Source: Rhizobium sophorae (GTDB lineage Bacteria; Pseudomonadota; Alphaproteobacteria; Rhizobiales; Rhizobiaceae). Taken from it: 64,000 nucleotides of DNA. The number at the start of each line of letters is the position of its first letter. Position 1 is the first letter of the stretch. The position numbers were made by a program, and so were the translations under genes. Under the pieces are notes generated by a model. The model did not search any database. It saw only the letters and a list, made by a program, of their open reading frames with translations, and was not told where the DNA came from. The stretch lies in contig NZ_JABFCN010000034.1 of NCBI RefSeq assembly GCF_013087515.1, positions 1 through 64,000 of the forward strand, given 5' to 3'. Of this stretch, positions 35,533-43,764 are shown piece after piece.

Positions 35533-35698
35533 AAGCCTCGAATGTGTGTTTTGCCGGTTCGTCGTTCTCGTCGGGATTGGGAACGGGTGCCTCGTCGGGC
35601 AGCCTGTCCGGCTCCGGTTCCTTGATCGGCGGCACCGGCTTCCAGCCGGGCCCGGGCATTGGCGGCTGATCGGGAATGGGTTCGTTGGGCACGGACAT
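35504..35698 (-). CDS. small proline-rich hypothetical protein
   Basis: 64 residues, preceded by a strong ribosome site (GGGAGGCGGTC before ATG). The chain is rich in proline, glutamate and aspartate (EPIPDQPPMPGPGWKPVPP, EPEPDRLPDEAPVPNPDE), so probably unstructured. Similar acidic proline-rich miniproteins occur in rhizobia, from memory. It is convergent with lysR and 43 bp after the DUF4174 gene; perhaps co-transcribed with it. Confidence 0.65.
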   Translation of the reverse strand: MSVPNEPIPDQPPMPGPGWKPVPPIKEPEPDRLPDEAPVPNPDENDEPAKHTFEAFREKCAVRR

Positions 35699-35741
35699 GA
35701 CCGCCTCCCTTTCATGATTTCAGTTTACGCGACGTTCGGGG

Positions 35742-36179
35742 TTATTTGTCCGGCTTCAGCGATTCGGCAGCGCGCATCGGCATGCTGTCGATAATGGCGA
35801 AGAGCTCGCCATCGGTAATCGGCTCGCTGGCCTTGAGCTTCACGGTGCCGTCCTTGCCGAGAAGGAACGCGGCGAACTCGCCGACCTCCGGCGCCTCAAG
35901 ATCGCGGCGGATCGCTTCGCCGTCGAGGCCGTCAGTTGCACCGAATAGCGGTCGAACGCCGGCACCGGAAACCTTCAGCACCACCAGGTCACGCTCATCG
36001 AGGGCCGAGCGGCTGGCGAGCAGCTGATTTTCCTGCCGGGCGGCGCGGGAATTATCTCTGTCGGCGAAAACAACGAAGACGCGGTTCTTCCACTGGAACT
36101 GGGCGAGACTTTCGATCGGCGCATAAGCGCTGTTGGTCTCGTCGATCTTCGTCGCACCGTAGAGCAGGGTTTTCGACAT
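35742..36179 (-). CDS. DUF4174 domain protein
   Basis: 145 residues from the ATG preceded by GGGAGAA. The DUF4174 family is predicted to be thioredoxin-like: QFQWKNRVFVVFADRDNS, QNQLLASRSALDERDLVVLKV, EFAAFLLGKDGTVKLK and a short C-terminal helix ending in an ITDGELFAIIDSMPMR segment. No CXXC is present. There is no clear signal peptide. An EcfG-type promoter lies directly upstream, so it probably belongs to the general stress response. Biochemical role unknown. Confidence 0.83.
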   Translation of the reverse strand: MSKTLLYGATKIDETNSAYAPIESLAQFQWKNRVFVVFADRDNSRAARQENQLLASRSALDERDLVVLKVSGAGVRPLFGATDGLDGEAIRRDLEAPEVGEFAAFLLGKDGTVKLKASEPITDGELFAIIDSMPMRAAESLKPDK

Positions 36180-36203
36180 GCATATTCTCCCGTTACTATG
36201 GTG

Positions 36204-36228
36204 AACGACCCGGTGCGGCATGGGTTCC
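36204..36228 (-). promoter_or_regulatory. EcfG (RpoE2-type) general stress promoter
   Basis: On the minus strand the sequence reads GGAAC, 16 bases, CGTT, which matches the EcfG consensus GGAAC-N16/17-cGTT of alphaproteobacteria. The -10 part ends 24 bp before the start codon of the DUF4174 gene, leaving room for the ribosome site. Strong by position and match. Confidence 0.82.
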
Positions 36229-36384
36229 ATCGAAGCGATAGGAACCGAACTTTTGGTTTCGCGTCCCAAATTCATCCGTTCGTTTGGCACTACGGAGGCT
36301 TTCGTGAGCGTGGAATTCTCCTTCAACGATTGCCAGGTGACGCCTGGACTCACTAGAGGGGTTGGCTTCTCGGTATCAGGTCGG

Positions 36385-36938
36385 CGCCGTTCTTGCCGTT
36401 CGGACGATCAGGGGTGACGATCCGCAAGGGAGCGCCGCCTTCGCTGGTGACCCACCTTCTTGCGTCCAAACCCCTCCCCGTCAGTGGTCTTTGCGTGGTC
36501 ATCAGATGGACATGCGGATTACCGTCTTTGTCGTGATAGACCCAATCCGCGACCATTCCCTTCGAAGTGAGATTGTCTCGCACGAACCCGCACCAGCGCG
36601 ATGTTCTCGGCCCGCGTCAGTTCCTCCGGCAGCGCGATGATAAGCTCACGCGCCAGCTGCGCGTCTGCCCGTTTCTCAAAGGCGTCGACCGCATTTCACA
36701 GCACTTCGCTGGCGCCGGCAACGGAACGACCGCCGATCGCCGTCCGCAGCCAGGTCGGCATGTGGTCCGGCAGGGCCAGTTCCTCATGGACCAGCTCGGA
36801 GGCCCCGCCCCTGTAGCTGAAGGACGTACCGGCCTGTTCGTCCATCATCCGGGCGCGGTGGCGATAGGCGGCGGCCGAGACGACGTTGCGTCCCGCTCCC
36901 CTGCTGATCACCTGCGCCCTGACGAACATGATCGCCAC
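36385..36938 (-). pseudogene. traA: truncated and frameshifted conjugal-transfer relaxase TraA
   Basis: Ti-type TraA is normally above 1,000 residues, a MobA/MobL-like relaxase joined to a helicase. Here only about 185 codons of the N-terminus remain. It starts normally (MAIMFVRAQVISRGAGRN, then VSAAAYRHRARMMDEQAG), but a Trp codon has become TGA at about 36696, a 2-bp deletion near 36588 shifts the frame, and the chain breaks off after VTPDRPNGK. The HxDxDxNPHVHLMTT metal-binding histidine motif is present in the shifted frame. It is thus three ways inactive. It is divergent from traC with oriT between, as in Ti plasmids. Confidence 0.92.
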
Positions 36939-36961
36939 TGCCGTCTCCTGATCTCCCGAGC

Positions 36962-36991
36962 ACGTCGCGACAGCGACGTATATTGCGCCCT
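36962..36991. other. origin of transfer (oriT), Ti/RSF1010-like
   Basis: Located between divergent traA and traC, where Ti-type plasmids keep oriT. A 7-bp inverted repeat (acgtcgc 36962-36968 / gcgacgt 36973-36979, loop gaca) is followed by atattgcgccct (36980-36991), close to the nick region of RSF1010-type origins (from memory TAAGTGCGCCCT). The predicted nick lies before the final CCT. Recognition is by comparison with remembered sequences. Confidence 0.82.
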
Positions 36992-37154
36992 CAAACCGAT
37001 CGGACCGAAGGGCCGATACCGCTTTTCCAGAAGACGGCCATCGGCCGAAAATTCGGCTGCGACGTTTTGGGGCAGGTACAAAAGCCCGTTTAACTATTGC
37101 TTTCTAGTTAGTATAATCGATCTTCAGGGGCTATTTTCAGGAAAGGAGTCACCA

Positions 37155-37442
37155 ATGGCCGTAAAATCATCGATTTCTGATCTCGATGCGCAGATTGAGA
37201 GACTGCGAGAACGTCGGCGAATTCTGATAGTTAAATCGGCCGAGCGGTTTGCCCGCGCGGCGACGAAGTCCGGGCTGGCGGAAATGGAGATCGCTGATGA
37301 GGAAGTCGAGCGGATCTTCGAAGAGATCGCCGCGCGATTTTGCAAAGAGGAGAAGAAAGGGGCTGGTGGCCTATCTCCTCAAACACGCCCACCAGCAGTT
37401 GGTGGCGCTGGATCGACGTCGGAAGTTTCACATGACGGCTGA
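37155..37442 (+). CDS. traC: conjugal transfer protein TraC
   Basis: 95 residues. Small, helical accessory protein of the Ti-type relaxosome (SISDLDAQIERLRERRRILIV ... AATKSGLAEMEIADEEVERIFEEIAARF). Strong ribosome site (GAAAGGAGTCACCA before ATG). TraC, with TraD, assists oriT processing by TraA. It overlaps traD by 11 bp. The C-terminal 25 residues are glycine/proline rich and variable. Confidence 0.88.
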   Translation: MAVKSSISDLDAQIERLRERRRILIVKSAERFARAATKSGLAEMEIADEEVERIFEEIAARFCKEEKKGAGGLSPQTRPPAVGGAGSTSEVSHDG

Positions 37443-37659
37443 CCGCAAAAAAGAAGCCCGCGATAAGTTCTTGCTCGGCGGCATCGTCGTGAAGGCCGGC
37501 CTATCAAAGGCCGACCGGGCGTTTCTGCTCGGTGGCCTCATCGAATTGGCGAGGGTGATAACGGGATCGGAAGAACATTGGCGGTTGCGCGATATCGGCA
37601 AAGAGGTGTTCAGGGCTTCGCTCGATCCTTCTTCCCCGCGCGTCGAGGAGAACGCCTGA
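37432..37659 (+). CDS. traD: conjugal transfer protein TraD
   Basis: 75 residues, matching Ti-type TraD: RKKEARDKFLLGGIVVKAGLSKADRAFLLGGLIELARVI. It is an accessory of DNA processing, normally found between traC and traG as here. Starts inside the traC end; its stop overlaps the traG start (TGATG). Confidence 0.88.
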   Translation: MTADRKKEARDKFLLGGIVVKAGLSKADRAFLLGGLIELARVITGSEEHWRLRDIGKEVFRASLDPSSPRVEENA

Positions 37660-39572
37660 TGGCGTTGAAGAGTCGATTTCATCCGAGCCTGCTGCTGGTC
37701 TTCGTGCCTATCGTCGTGACAGCGATCACCGTCTACATCACCGGCTGGCGATGGACGGCACTGGCCTACGGCCTATCCGGCAAGATCGAATATTGGTTCC
37801 TGCGAGCGGCACCCGTGCCGGCGCTCCTGTTCGGGCCGCTCGCAGGATTTCTGACCGTCTGGGCGTTGCCGCTGCATCGCCGGCGGCCGATCGCCGTGGC
37901 CAGCCTCTTGTGCTTTCTAGTCATCGCCGGGTTTTACGCGTTGCGCGAGTATGGGCGCCTGGTCCCGTCGGTGGAGCGCGGCATCGTCACGTGGAACCAG
38001 GCCCTTTCCTACCTGGATTTCATTGCTGTCATCGGTGCCCTGGCGGGTTTTATGGCCGTGGCAGTCGCCGCCCGGATCTCCGTTGTCGTGCCCGAGGCAG
38101 TCAAGCGGGCAAGGGGCGGAACCTTTGGCGATGCCGATTGGCTTTCGATGTCAGCGGCGGCAAAGCTCTTTCCGCCCGAAGGCGAGATCGTCGTCGGCGA
38201 GCGTTACCGCGTCGACAAGGAAACCGTCCACCAAGTGCCCTTCGATCCGAAGGATCGCAGCACGTGGGGACAGGGCGGCAAGGCGCCACTCCTCACCTAC
38301 AGCCAAGACTTCGATTCCACCCATATGCTCTTCTTTGCCGGATCGGGTGGATACAAGACGACCAGCAACGTCCTGCCGACCGCACTGCGTTATACCGGCC
38401 CTTTGATCTGCCTCGATCCTTCCACCGAGGTCGCGCCGATGGTGGTCGAGCATCGCACCCGCGTTCTCGAACGCGAGGTCATGGTGCTCGATCCGGCCAA
38501 CCCGATCATGGGCTTCAATGTCCTCGACGGAATCGAGCATTCGAAGCGAAAGGAGGAAGACATCGTCGGCATCGCCCACATGCTTCTATCCGAAAGCCTG
38601 CGTTTTGAATCCTCGACCGGCTCCTACTTCCAGAACCAGGCGCACAATCTCCTGACCGGACTGCTCGCCCATGTCATGCTGTCGCCGGAATATGCCGGCC
38701 GGCGAAGCCTACGCAGCCTGCGCCAGATCGTGTCCGAGCCGGAACCCTCCGTCCTCGCCATGCTGCGCGACATTCAGGAACACTCGGAAACTGTCTTTAT
38801 CCGCGAAACGCTCGGTGTCTTCACCAACATGACCGAGCAAACCTTTTCGGGTGTCTATTCGACGGCGTCGAAGGATACACAATGGCTCTCATTGGATAGT
38901 TACGCCGCGCTCGTCTGCGGCAACGCTTTCAGGTCGAGCGATATCGTCACCGGCAAGACGGACGTATTCCTCAATATCCCGGCGTCGATCCTGCGCTCCT
39001 ATCCCGGCATCGGGCGCGTCATCATCGGCTCTTTGATCAATGCGATGGTCCAGGCCGATGGCGGCTTCAGCCGCCGAGCGCTCTTCATGCTCGATGAGGT
39101 CGACCTACTCGGCTATATGCGAGTGCTGGAAGAAGCGCGCGATCGCGGTCGCAAGTACGGGATCAGCATGATGCTGCTCTATCAATCGGTCGGGCAGCTG
39201 GAGCGGCACTTCGGCAAGGATGGCGCGACGTCATGGATCGATGGCTGCGCTTTCGCCTCATACGCCGCGATTAAGGCGCTCGATACGGCGCGCAATGTTT
39301 CCGCCCAATGCGGGGAAATGACGGTTGAAGTACAGGGGCGTTCGCGCAACATCGGCTGGGACACGAAAGGCGGCGGCACGCGCAAATCCGAGAGTGTCAA
39401 TTTCCAACGCCGGCCGCTGATCATGCCGCACGAGATCACCCAGTCGATGCGCAAGGACGAGCAGATCATCATCGTGCAGGGCCACAGCCCGATCCGCTGC
39501 GGCCGAGCGATTTATTTCCGGCGGAAGGATATGGACGCGCAAGCAAAGGCCAATCGCTTCGTGCGGACTTGA
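37659..39572 (+). CDS. traG: type IV coupling protein TraG (VirD4 family)
   Basis: 637 residues from the ATG that overlaps traD. It couples the relaxosome to the secretion channel. N-terminal membrane helices lie at about 8-30, 45-65, 80-100 and 115-140 (LLLVFVPIVVTAITVYITGW and following). The cytoplasmic ATPase shows Walker A FAGSGGYKTTSN (about 226-237) and Walker B ALFMLDEVDLLGY. Intact. In this element it is paired with a VirB-type channel rather than the Trb system that usually accompanies Ti traG. Confidence 0.95.
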   Translation: MALKSRFHPSLLLVFVPIVVTAITVYITGWRWTALAYGLSGKIEYWFLRAAPVPALLFGPLAGFLTVWALPLHRRRPIAVASLLCFLVIAGFYALREYGRLVPSVERGIVTWNQALSYLDFIAVIGALAGFMAVAVAARISVVVPEAVKRARGGTFGDADWLSMSAAAKLFPPEGEIVVGERYRVDKETVHQVPFDPKDRSTWGQGGKAPLLTYSQDFDSTHMLFFAGSGGYKTTSNVLPTALRYTGPLICLDPSTEVAPMVVEHRTRVLEREVMVLDPANPIMGFNVLDGIEHSKRKEEDIVGIAHMLLSESLRFESSTGSYFQNQAHNLLTGLLAHVMLSPEYAGRRSLRSLRQIVSEPEPSVLAMLRDIQEHSETVFIRETLGVFTNMTEQTFSGVYSTASKDTQWLSLDSYAALVCGNAFRSSDIVTGKTDVFLNIPASILRSYPGIGRVIIGSLINAMVQADGGFSRRALFMLDEVDLLGYMRVLEEARDRGRKYGISMMLLYQSVGQLERHFGKDGATSWIDGCAFASYAAIKALDTARNVSAQCGEMTVEVQGRSRNIGWDTKGGGTRKSESVNFQRRPLIMPHEITQSMRKDEQIIIVQGHSPIRCGRAIYFRRKDMDAQAKANRFVRT

Positions 39573-39663
39573 CGATCTCACACGTCGCATGGCTATCTTT
39601 CGGAAGCGTGCCGGCTCCCTATTGAGAAGCTAGGATCGAAGCTTTGCTCGAGGACGATCATAC

Positions 39664-40713
39664 CTATCGCGAGGTTAAAAAGCTCAAGCCTTCTCCGCTT
39701 GATGAACCGTTTGGACCGATCGCGGCGGCCCGATAATAGATCTCGGTCACCCGAAATCGACCATCGATGCGTTTGCACTGGACGATGACGTCGATCGCGA
39801 TCTTCAGCATCTCGCGTATGTCGTTTCGCTCCAGGTCCCGCCCGCCTTCGGATTCCTTCACCAGCAGTGTCAGTTGTTCGAAGGCAAGCCTAGCCGAGTC
39901 GGCGTGGACGGTGGTGATCGAACCCGGATGACCTGAGTTCACACTGCGAATGTAGTAGAACGCAGTGCCGTCGCGCAGCTCCTGCAGAAGAATGCGATCG
40001 GGTCGCATGCGCAGACAGGATTCGAGCAGATCCTTCGCCCCGACCTTTGCCAGTCCCTGGTCACCTTTGGAGTAGAAGAGGCGGACATGGTTCGGCTGCG
40101 GGATGACGAGCTCGGGCGTGTCTTCGATGGAGATGATGCGTTCGCTGGAAGGGATATGGCGGATCAACGCCTTTGAAAGCGTCGTCTTACCGGAGCCCGT
40201 CGCCCCGGAGATGATGATGTTCTTGCGCGCATGGACCGCTTCTCGAAGAAAGGCCTGGTATGAACCCGTTCGATGGAGGTCCAGGAGCCTATGGTCGATT
40301 GCAGAGACGTCTGCTTCTTCCCTTGCCACCTCGGCGAACAAGCCGCCTTGATCAAGATCGTTCAGGCTCAGCGACACCGACGACGGCTTTCTGATCGTGA
40401 CGCTGACCGTTCCCTTTGTCGTGGCCGGCGGGATCACGATCTGGATCCGCTCGTCGCCGGGCAGCGTTGCCGAGAGGATAGGTCGGGTTTCGTCGATCGA
40501 CTGGTTGGAATAGCTGGCGACAGCGCGCGCGAGACGCATCAGCTTGTCGAACGACAGATCCGGCAGATCGTGGGTCTGCCACCCGACTGTCCCCTCGGTG
40601 ACCACCTGGGTTGGCCAGTTGATGATGATCTCGTAAAGGGACTTGTCGCGGAGAAAGGGCGACAGCGGTACCAGCAGCTCGCGCACGACGCCGGAGTCGG
40701 CTCCCTCTGTCAT
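39664..40713 (-). CDS. virB11: type IV secretion ATPase VirB11
   Basis: 349 residues. Hexameric traffic ATPase at the inner membrane. Walker A ISGATGSGKTTLSKALIRHI (about 168-187), the Asp box ISIEDTPELVIPQPNHVRL, Walker B-like DRILLQELRDGTAF, and the His box SGHPGSITTVHADSAR. Last gene of the virB operon, 8 bp after virB10; convergent with traG. Confidence 0.96.
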   Translation of the reverse strand: MTEGADSGVVRELLVPLSPFLRDKSLYEIIINWPTQVVTEGTVGWQTHDLPDLSFDKLMRLARAVASYSNQSIDETRPILSATLPGDERIQIVIPPATTKGTVSVTIRKPSSVSLSLNDLDQGGLFAEVAREEADVSAIDHRLLDLHRTGSYQAFLREAVHARKNIIISGATGSGKTTLSKALIRHIPSSERIISIEDTPELVIPQPNHVRLFYSKGDQGLAKVGAKDLLESCLRMRPDRILLQELRDGTAFYYIRSVNSGHPGSITTVHADSARLAFEQLTLLVKESEGGRDLERNDIREMLKIAIDVIVQCKRIDGRFRVTEIYYRAAAIGPNGSSSGEGLSFLTSR

Positions 40714-40721
40714 GAGCGGCT

Positions 40722-41894
40722 CTATTTCGTGACCAGGGTCGTTGAGGCTGGACTGAAGTCGCCAAGAACCGCCCGATCGAAGACGCGGTTGCGCGGTTCG
40801 GTCACACGAAGCCGATAGACGCTCGAAAAGTCGAGATCACGCGCCACGAAGATCGAGACCAGCTCTCCTTGATGCTTCAACAGGGTCGGCGGAATATTGA
40901 TCGACTGTTCGACGGCAATGGTTGCGGCCTGCTTGCCGGCGCTCGTCGTGTTGTCCGCCTCGACATCGCTATCCTGCAGCTGGCTGTTGGCGTAGGAGGT
41001 CGCGTCGCCGACGATCGACAAAAGGATCGCGCTGCCGAAACGCTCCCACCAATGGGTATCGACGTAGCCGTCGACACCGGCACGTCCAAGGGCATCGGTT
41101 GCCGGCGACGCCAGGGTGATGATCACGCCCTTCGGTGTCTTTGCCCGGTTCCAGAGCACAAACAGGCGTTTCTGGCCGCGGCGAAGGCCGCCGCGATATT
41201 CACCGACGACCTGCGTGCCCTTTTCCATCAGCACGACGCGGCCGTTGTCCGAAAGAACGTCGCGATTGATGACACAGCTCGTGAATCCGGGTTGGTCGGA
41301 GGACAGTGCCGTCTCCAGGACGCATGGAATGGAGGTGCCCATGGCGACAATGAAGTCGCGATTTCCAAGGGTTCCGGCGCGCGAGCCCTGCAGTTGTGTC
41401 GGCGTCAACAGCCGATTGAAGCGCTGGTCCTCGTTTTCCGCCTGGGCACCGAGACCGCCCGGATTATTTCCGAACGGAACGTAGTTCGAAGCGGCATCGG
41501 TGCTGGCATTCTGGTCTCGGGGAGACTGGGGAGACTTTTCACCACCATAGGCGATGACCGGCGCGCGGCGGGCGGCGTCGAGAAGCTTCTCATCCTCGCC
41601 CGCCTGCTCGGGCATCCCGGGCGTCGGCAGAATTGTTTCCGACGTCGTGGCAACCGGTTCGACCGGCTCCTTTGCCGGCTCGAAATCCGATGTCTGCCGG
41701 ATGATGACGCGTTCGGGCTGGACGCCGTCGGCGGGCTCATCCTGGCCGCGCATCGACCAGAGCGCAAAGCCGACGAAGGCGATGATTGCCAGCGCCACCG
41801 CACCACGTCTCACTGTCGGATTGTTGTCGAGGCCGCGGCCCGTCGTCGTCTCCGCGCGCTCCCCGGGAATGTGGGTGCTGTCTTCCTCGGCCAT
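40722..41894 (-). CDS. virB10: type IV secretion channel protein VirB10
   Basis: 390 residues. Cytoplasmic N-terminus, one transmembrane helix (about 31-48, GAVALAIIAFVGFALWSM), a proline-containing periplasmic linker, and the C-terminal beta-barrel domain with GTSIPCVLETALSSDQPGFTSC, RVVLMEKGTQVVGEYRGG and RVDGYVDTHW-type block (GRAGVDGYVDTHWWERFG). It spans from inner to outer membrane. 9 bp separate it from virB9. Confidence 0.96.
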   Translation of the reverse strand: MAEEDSTHIPGERAETTTGRGLDNNPTVRRGAVALAIIAFVGFALWSMRGQDEPADGVQPERVIIRQTSDFEPAKEPVEPVATTSETILPTPGMPEQAGEDEKLLDAARRAPVIAYGGEKSPQSPRDQNASTDAASNYVPFGNNPGGLGAQAENEDQRFNRLLTPTQLQGSRAGTLGNRDFIVAMGTSIPCVLETALSSDQPGFTSCVINRDVLSDNGRVVLMEKGTQVVGEYRGGLRRGQKRLFVLWNRAKTPKGVIITLASPATDALGRAGVDGYVDTHWWERFGSAILLSIVGDATSYANSQLQDSDVEADNTTSAGKQAATIAVEQSINIPPTLLKHQGELVSIFVARDLDFSSVYRLRVTEPRNRVFDRAVLGDFSPASTTLVTK

Positions 41895-41903
41895 GACGTC
41901 CTC

Positions 41904-42761
41904 CTATTGTCCTGCCGCTGCCTGCGTCTTCACGACGCGCTCGACAGAGGGTGAGGTCGTATTCGTATCGGGATTGATGCCGATACGATCATAGGCCTCG
42001 TTGAAGACGCAGAGAACGTCGCCTCCCCTGCGCAGGATGAACTTGCGGCTGATCGCGTGTACCAGCACCAGGTTGTTATCGACGGATTTCGGCACGAGGC
42101 TCTCGCTGCCATCGGAATTTTCCATGTAGATCGCCGGCATTTCCTGGTTGCCGACAAAGGCGAAGGTGGTGACCTTGCCATTGTCGTAGACGGCCTGCGG
42201 TTCAAGCGACACGGCCCCTTGCGCCGAATAGCGCCAGTTGCGTGGGCCATAGGCCTCGTGAAGAGCAAGGACCTTGTCCGCTTGGCCGGCCTGAGCTGCT
42301 TGCGTACGGGCAGCGGCCTCCAGTCTCCGGCGTTCGGCCTCGTCGGCGGGATAACGATACTTCACATAGAAGTAGGTGTTCTGCCCTGCCTCGACGGTGC
42401 CATCGCGAACCGTCAGCTCCATCTGGTAGCTGCGGGTCGAGCCGTCCCGCCGGGTCGTGACGACCGAGATGTTGGTCACCGGCTGGTTTTCGCGGGGCTT
42501 CAGGAACAGGATATTGCCGGCAGGCGCCACTTCCCATGCGACGCTGTTGCCGAGCGCGACGTGGGCGATCTCCTCGTCGGCGGCGAACTCGATCTGCACC
42601 GAGGAGCGCAAGGTGCCGACGATCTTGGTGATGTTATAGGGCTGGTAGTCGATGAAACGGACGCGACTATCCTGCGATGCGCCGCGCGGAATATCGAGCG
42701 CCAGCGCCTTCGTGGAGAGGCTGGCGACCATGGTCAGGGCGATCAGGAAACTCGGCTTCAA
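41904..42761 (-). CDS. virB9: type IV secretion outer-membrane complex protein VirB9
   Basis: 285 residues with a signal peptide (SFLIALTMVASLSTKALALD). Shows the VirB9/TraO domain: DSRVRFIDYQPYNITKIVG, IEFAADEEIAHVALGNSVAWEV, LFLKPRENQPVTNISVVT and the C-terminal YDNGKVTTFAFVGNQEMPAIY. Forms the outer-membrane ring with VirB7 and VirB10. Start overlaps virB8 stop by 4 bp. Confidence 0.96.
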   Translation of the reverse strand: MKPSFLIALTMVASLSTKALALDIPRGASQDSRVRFIDYQPYNITKIVGTLRSSVQIEFAADEEIAHVALGNSVAWEVAPAGNILFLKPRENQPVTNISVVTTRRDGSTRSYQMELTVRDGTVEAGQNTYFYVKYRYPADEAERRRLEAAARTQAAQAGQADKVLALHEAYGPRNWRYSAQGAVSLEPQAVYDNGKVTTFAFVGNQEMPAIYMENSDGSESLVPKSVDNNLVLVHAISRKFILRRGGDVLCVFNEAYDRIGINPDTNTTSPSVERVVKTQAAAGQ

Positions 42762-43429
42762 TTGATGGCCTCCGGATCGGCGCGATACTCGCTGACGGCA
42801 AAACCAAGCGGATTGGTCAGCCGGTCGGTCGAGGACATCGGCACGTTGACATAGGAAAAGGTGAGTGTCGCCACCCAGTGGGTGGTCCTGACGTCGTCAC
42901 CGCGGGTGACGGTTCTGGTATAGCGCACAGATACGACATTGGCGTTGATCAGCGAGATCGAGACGACGTTGATGCGCGACGTTGCACCGCGGCCGTAGAT
43001 ATTCTGCGGAGAGTCCGGATTGGCGCCTCGATAAATTGCCGCGAAACGCGTCTGTTCCGGCTGGGTCGAGAGCAGCGCGACGGTGCGAAAATTCTCCTCG
43101 GCCTCGCTCCAGAGATAGGCTTCCCGCGCCCGCACATATTTGGCGGCGAAGTACTTGGTCACCGCTTCGTCATAGGTGCCGGCGGTCGCAGTCAGCGCCG
43201 AGACGACGTCGACGATGCCGGTCGAATTGTCGACCCGCACGACGAAGGGCTCGACCGTTTTCAACGGCGTCAGGCCGGCAACCGCGACGATCGAAGCGGC
43301 GGCAAGCATGCTTGCGGCGATCGCGATGGACCAGGCGATGCGCGCCGACCGCTCCACCTGCAGCAGCCGATCCTGATCGAAGCGGCGCGCTCTTTCGAAA
43401 TAGCTCTTCAGACTGTCCGTTCTCACCAT
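42758..43429 (-). CDS. virB8: type IV secretion protein VirB8
   Basis: 223 residues from the ATG preceded by GGAGGGGTAAG. One transmembrane helix at about 32-53 (IAWSIAIAASMLAAASIVAVAGL), then the NTF2-like periplasmic domain: KTVEPFVVRVDNSTGIVDVV, YFAAKYVRAREAYLW and VRYTRTVTRGDD. Assembly factor of the inner-membrane complex. Confidence 0.95.
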   Translation of the reverse strand: MVRTDSLKSYFERARRFDQDRLLQVERSARIAWSIAIAASMLAAASIVAVAGLTPLKTVEPFVVRVDNSTGIVDVVSALTATAGTYDEAVTKYFAAKYVRAREAYLWSEAEENFRTVALLSTQPEQTRFAAIYRGANPDSPQNIYGRGATSRINVVSISLINANVVSVRYTRTVTRGDDVRTTHWVATLTFSYVNVPMSSTDRLTNPLGFAVSEYRADPEAIN

Positions 43430-43430
43430 C

Positions 43431-43712
43431 TTACCCCTCCTGGCACTGCCGATAGGAACCCACGGCATCGAAATGCGCGAAGGCGGGCGGCTCCTCCGTC
43501 GGCGGCCGCTCCCCATGGAACATGTGGCCGGTCGCAGTCGGCTGGACAGCGTCGGCGTCGTCTTGCTTGGCCGGCTTGTTGTCCTCCGATTGCCACATGG
43601 AGCGGTTGAGCGGCCGGCGCGAATAGCCGTCGCATTTGGGCAAAGGGCGGGACATCGCAGCACAGCCGATGAGCTCCATGGCAAGGAGAAGCGAGACGAT
43701 AATGCGGATCAT
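43431..43712 (-). CDS. virB7: VirB7-like lipoprotein
   Basis: 93 residues. A lipobox (LLLAMELIGCAAMS, lipidated Cys17) follows a basic-hydrophobic signal. The rest is short and polar, with two further cysteines in KCDGYS and the C-terminal YRQCQEG. Position between virB6 and virB8 is that of VirB7, which anchors VirB9 to the outer membrane. It is longer than the Agrobacterium protein (about 55 residues), so the call rests on lipobox and position. Confidence 0.78.
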   Translation of the reverse strand: MIRIIVSLLLAMELIGCAAMSRPLPKCDGYSRRPLNRSMWQSEDNKPAKQDDADAVQPTATGHMFHGERPPTEEPPAFAHFDAVGSYRQCQEG

Positions 43713-43764
43713 TTGAACGCAAACCTCTGAAACGTTTGTCGTGGAGAAGTCGTCATCCGGCCCC

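Noticed and set aside
36220..36417. Small plus-strand frame next to the DUF4174 promoter, with a near-EcfG motif at 36240
   Set aside because: It crosses into the truncated traA and the -10 part reads CGTC rather than CGTT; not enough to call a gene or promoter.
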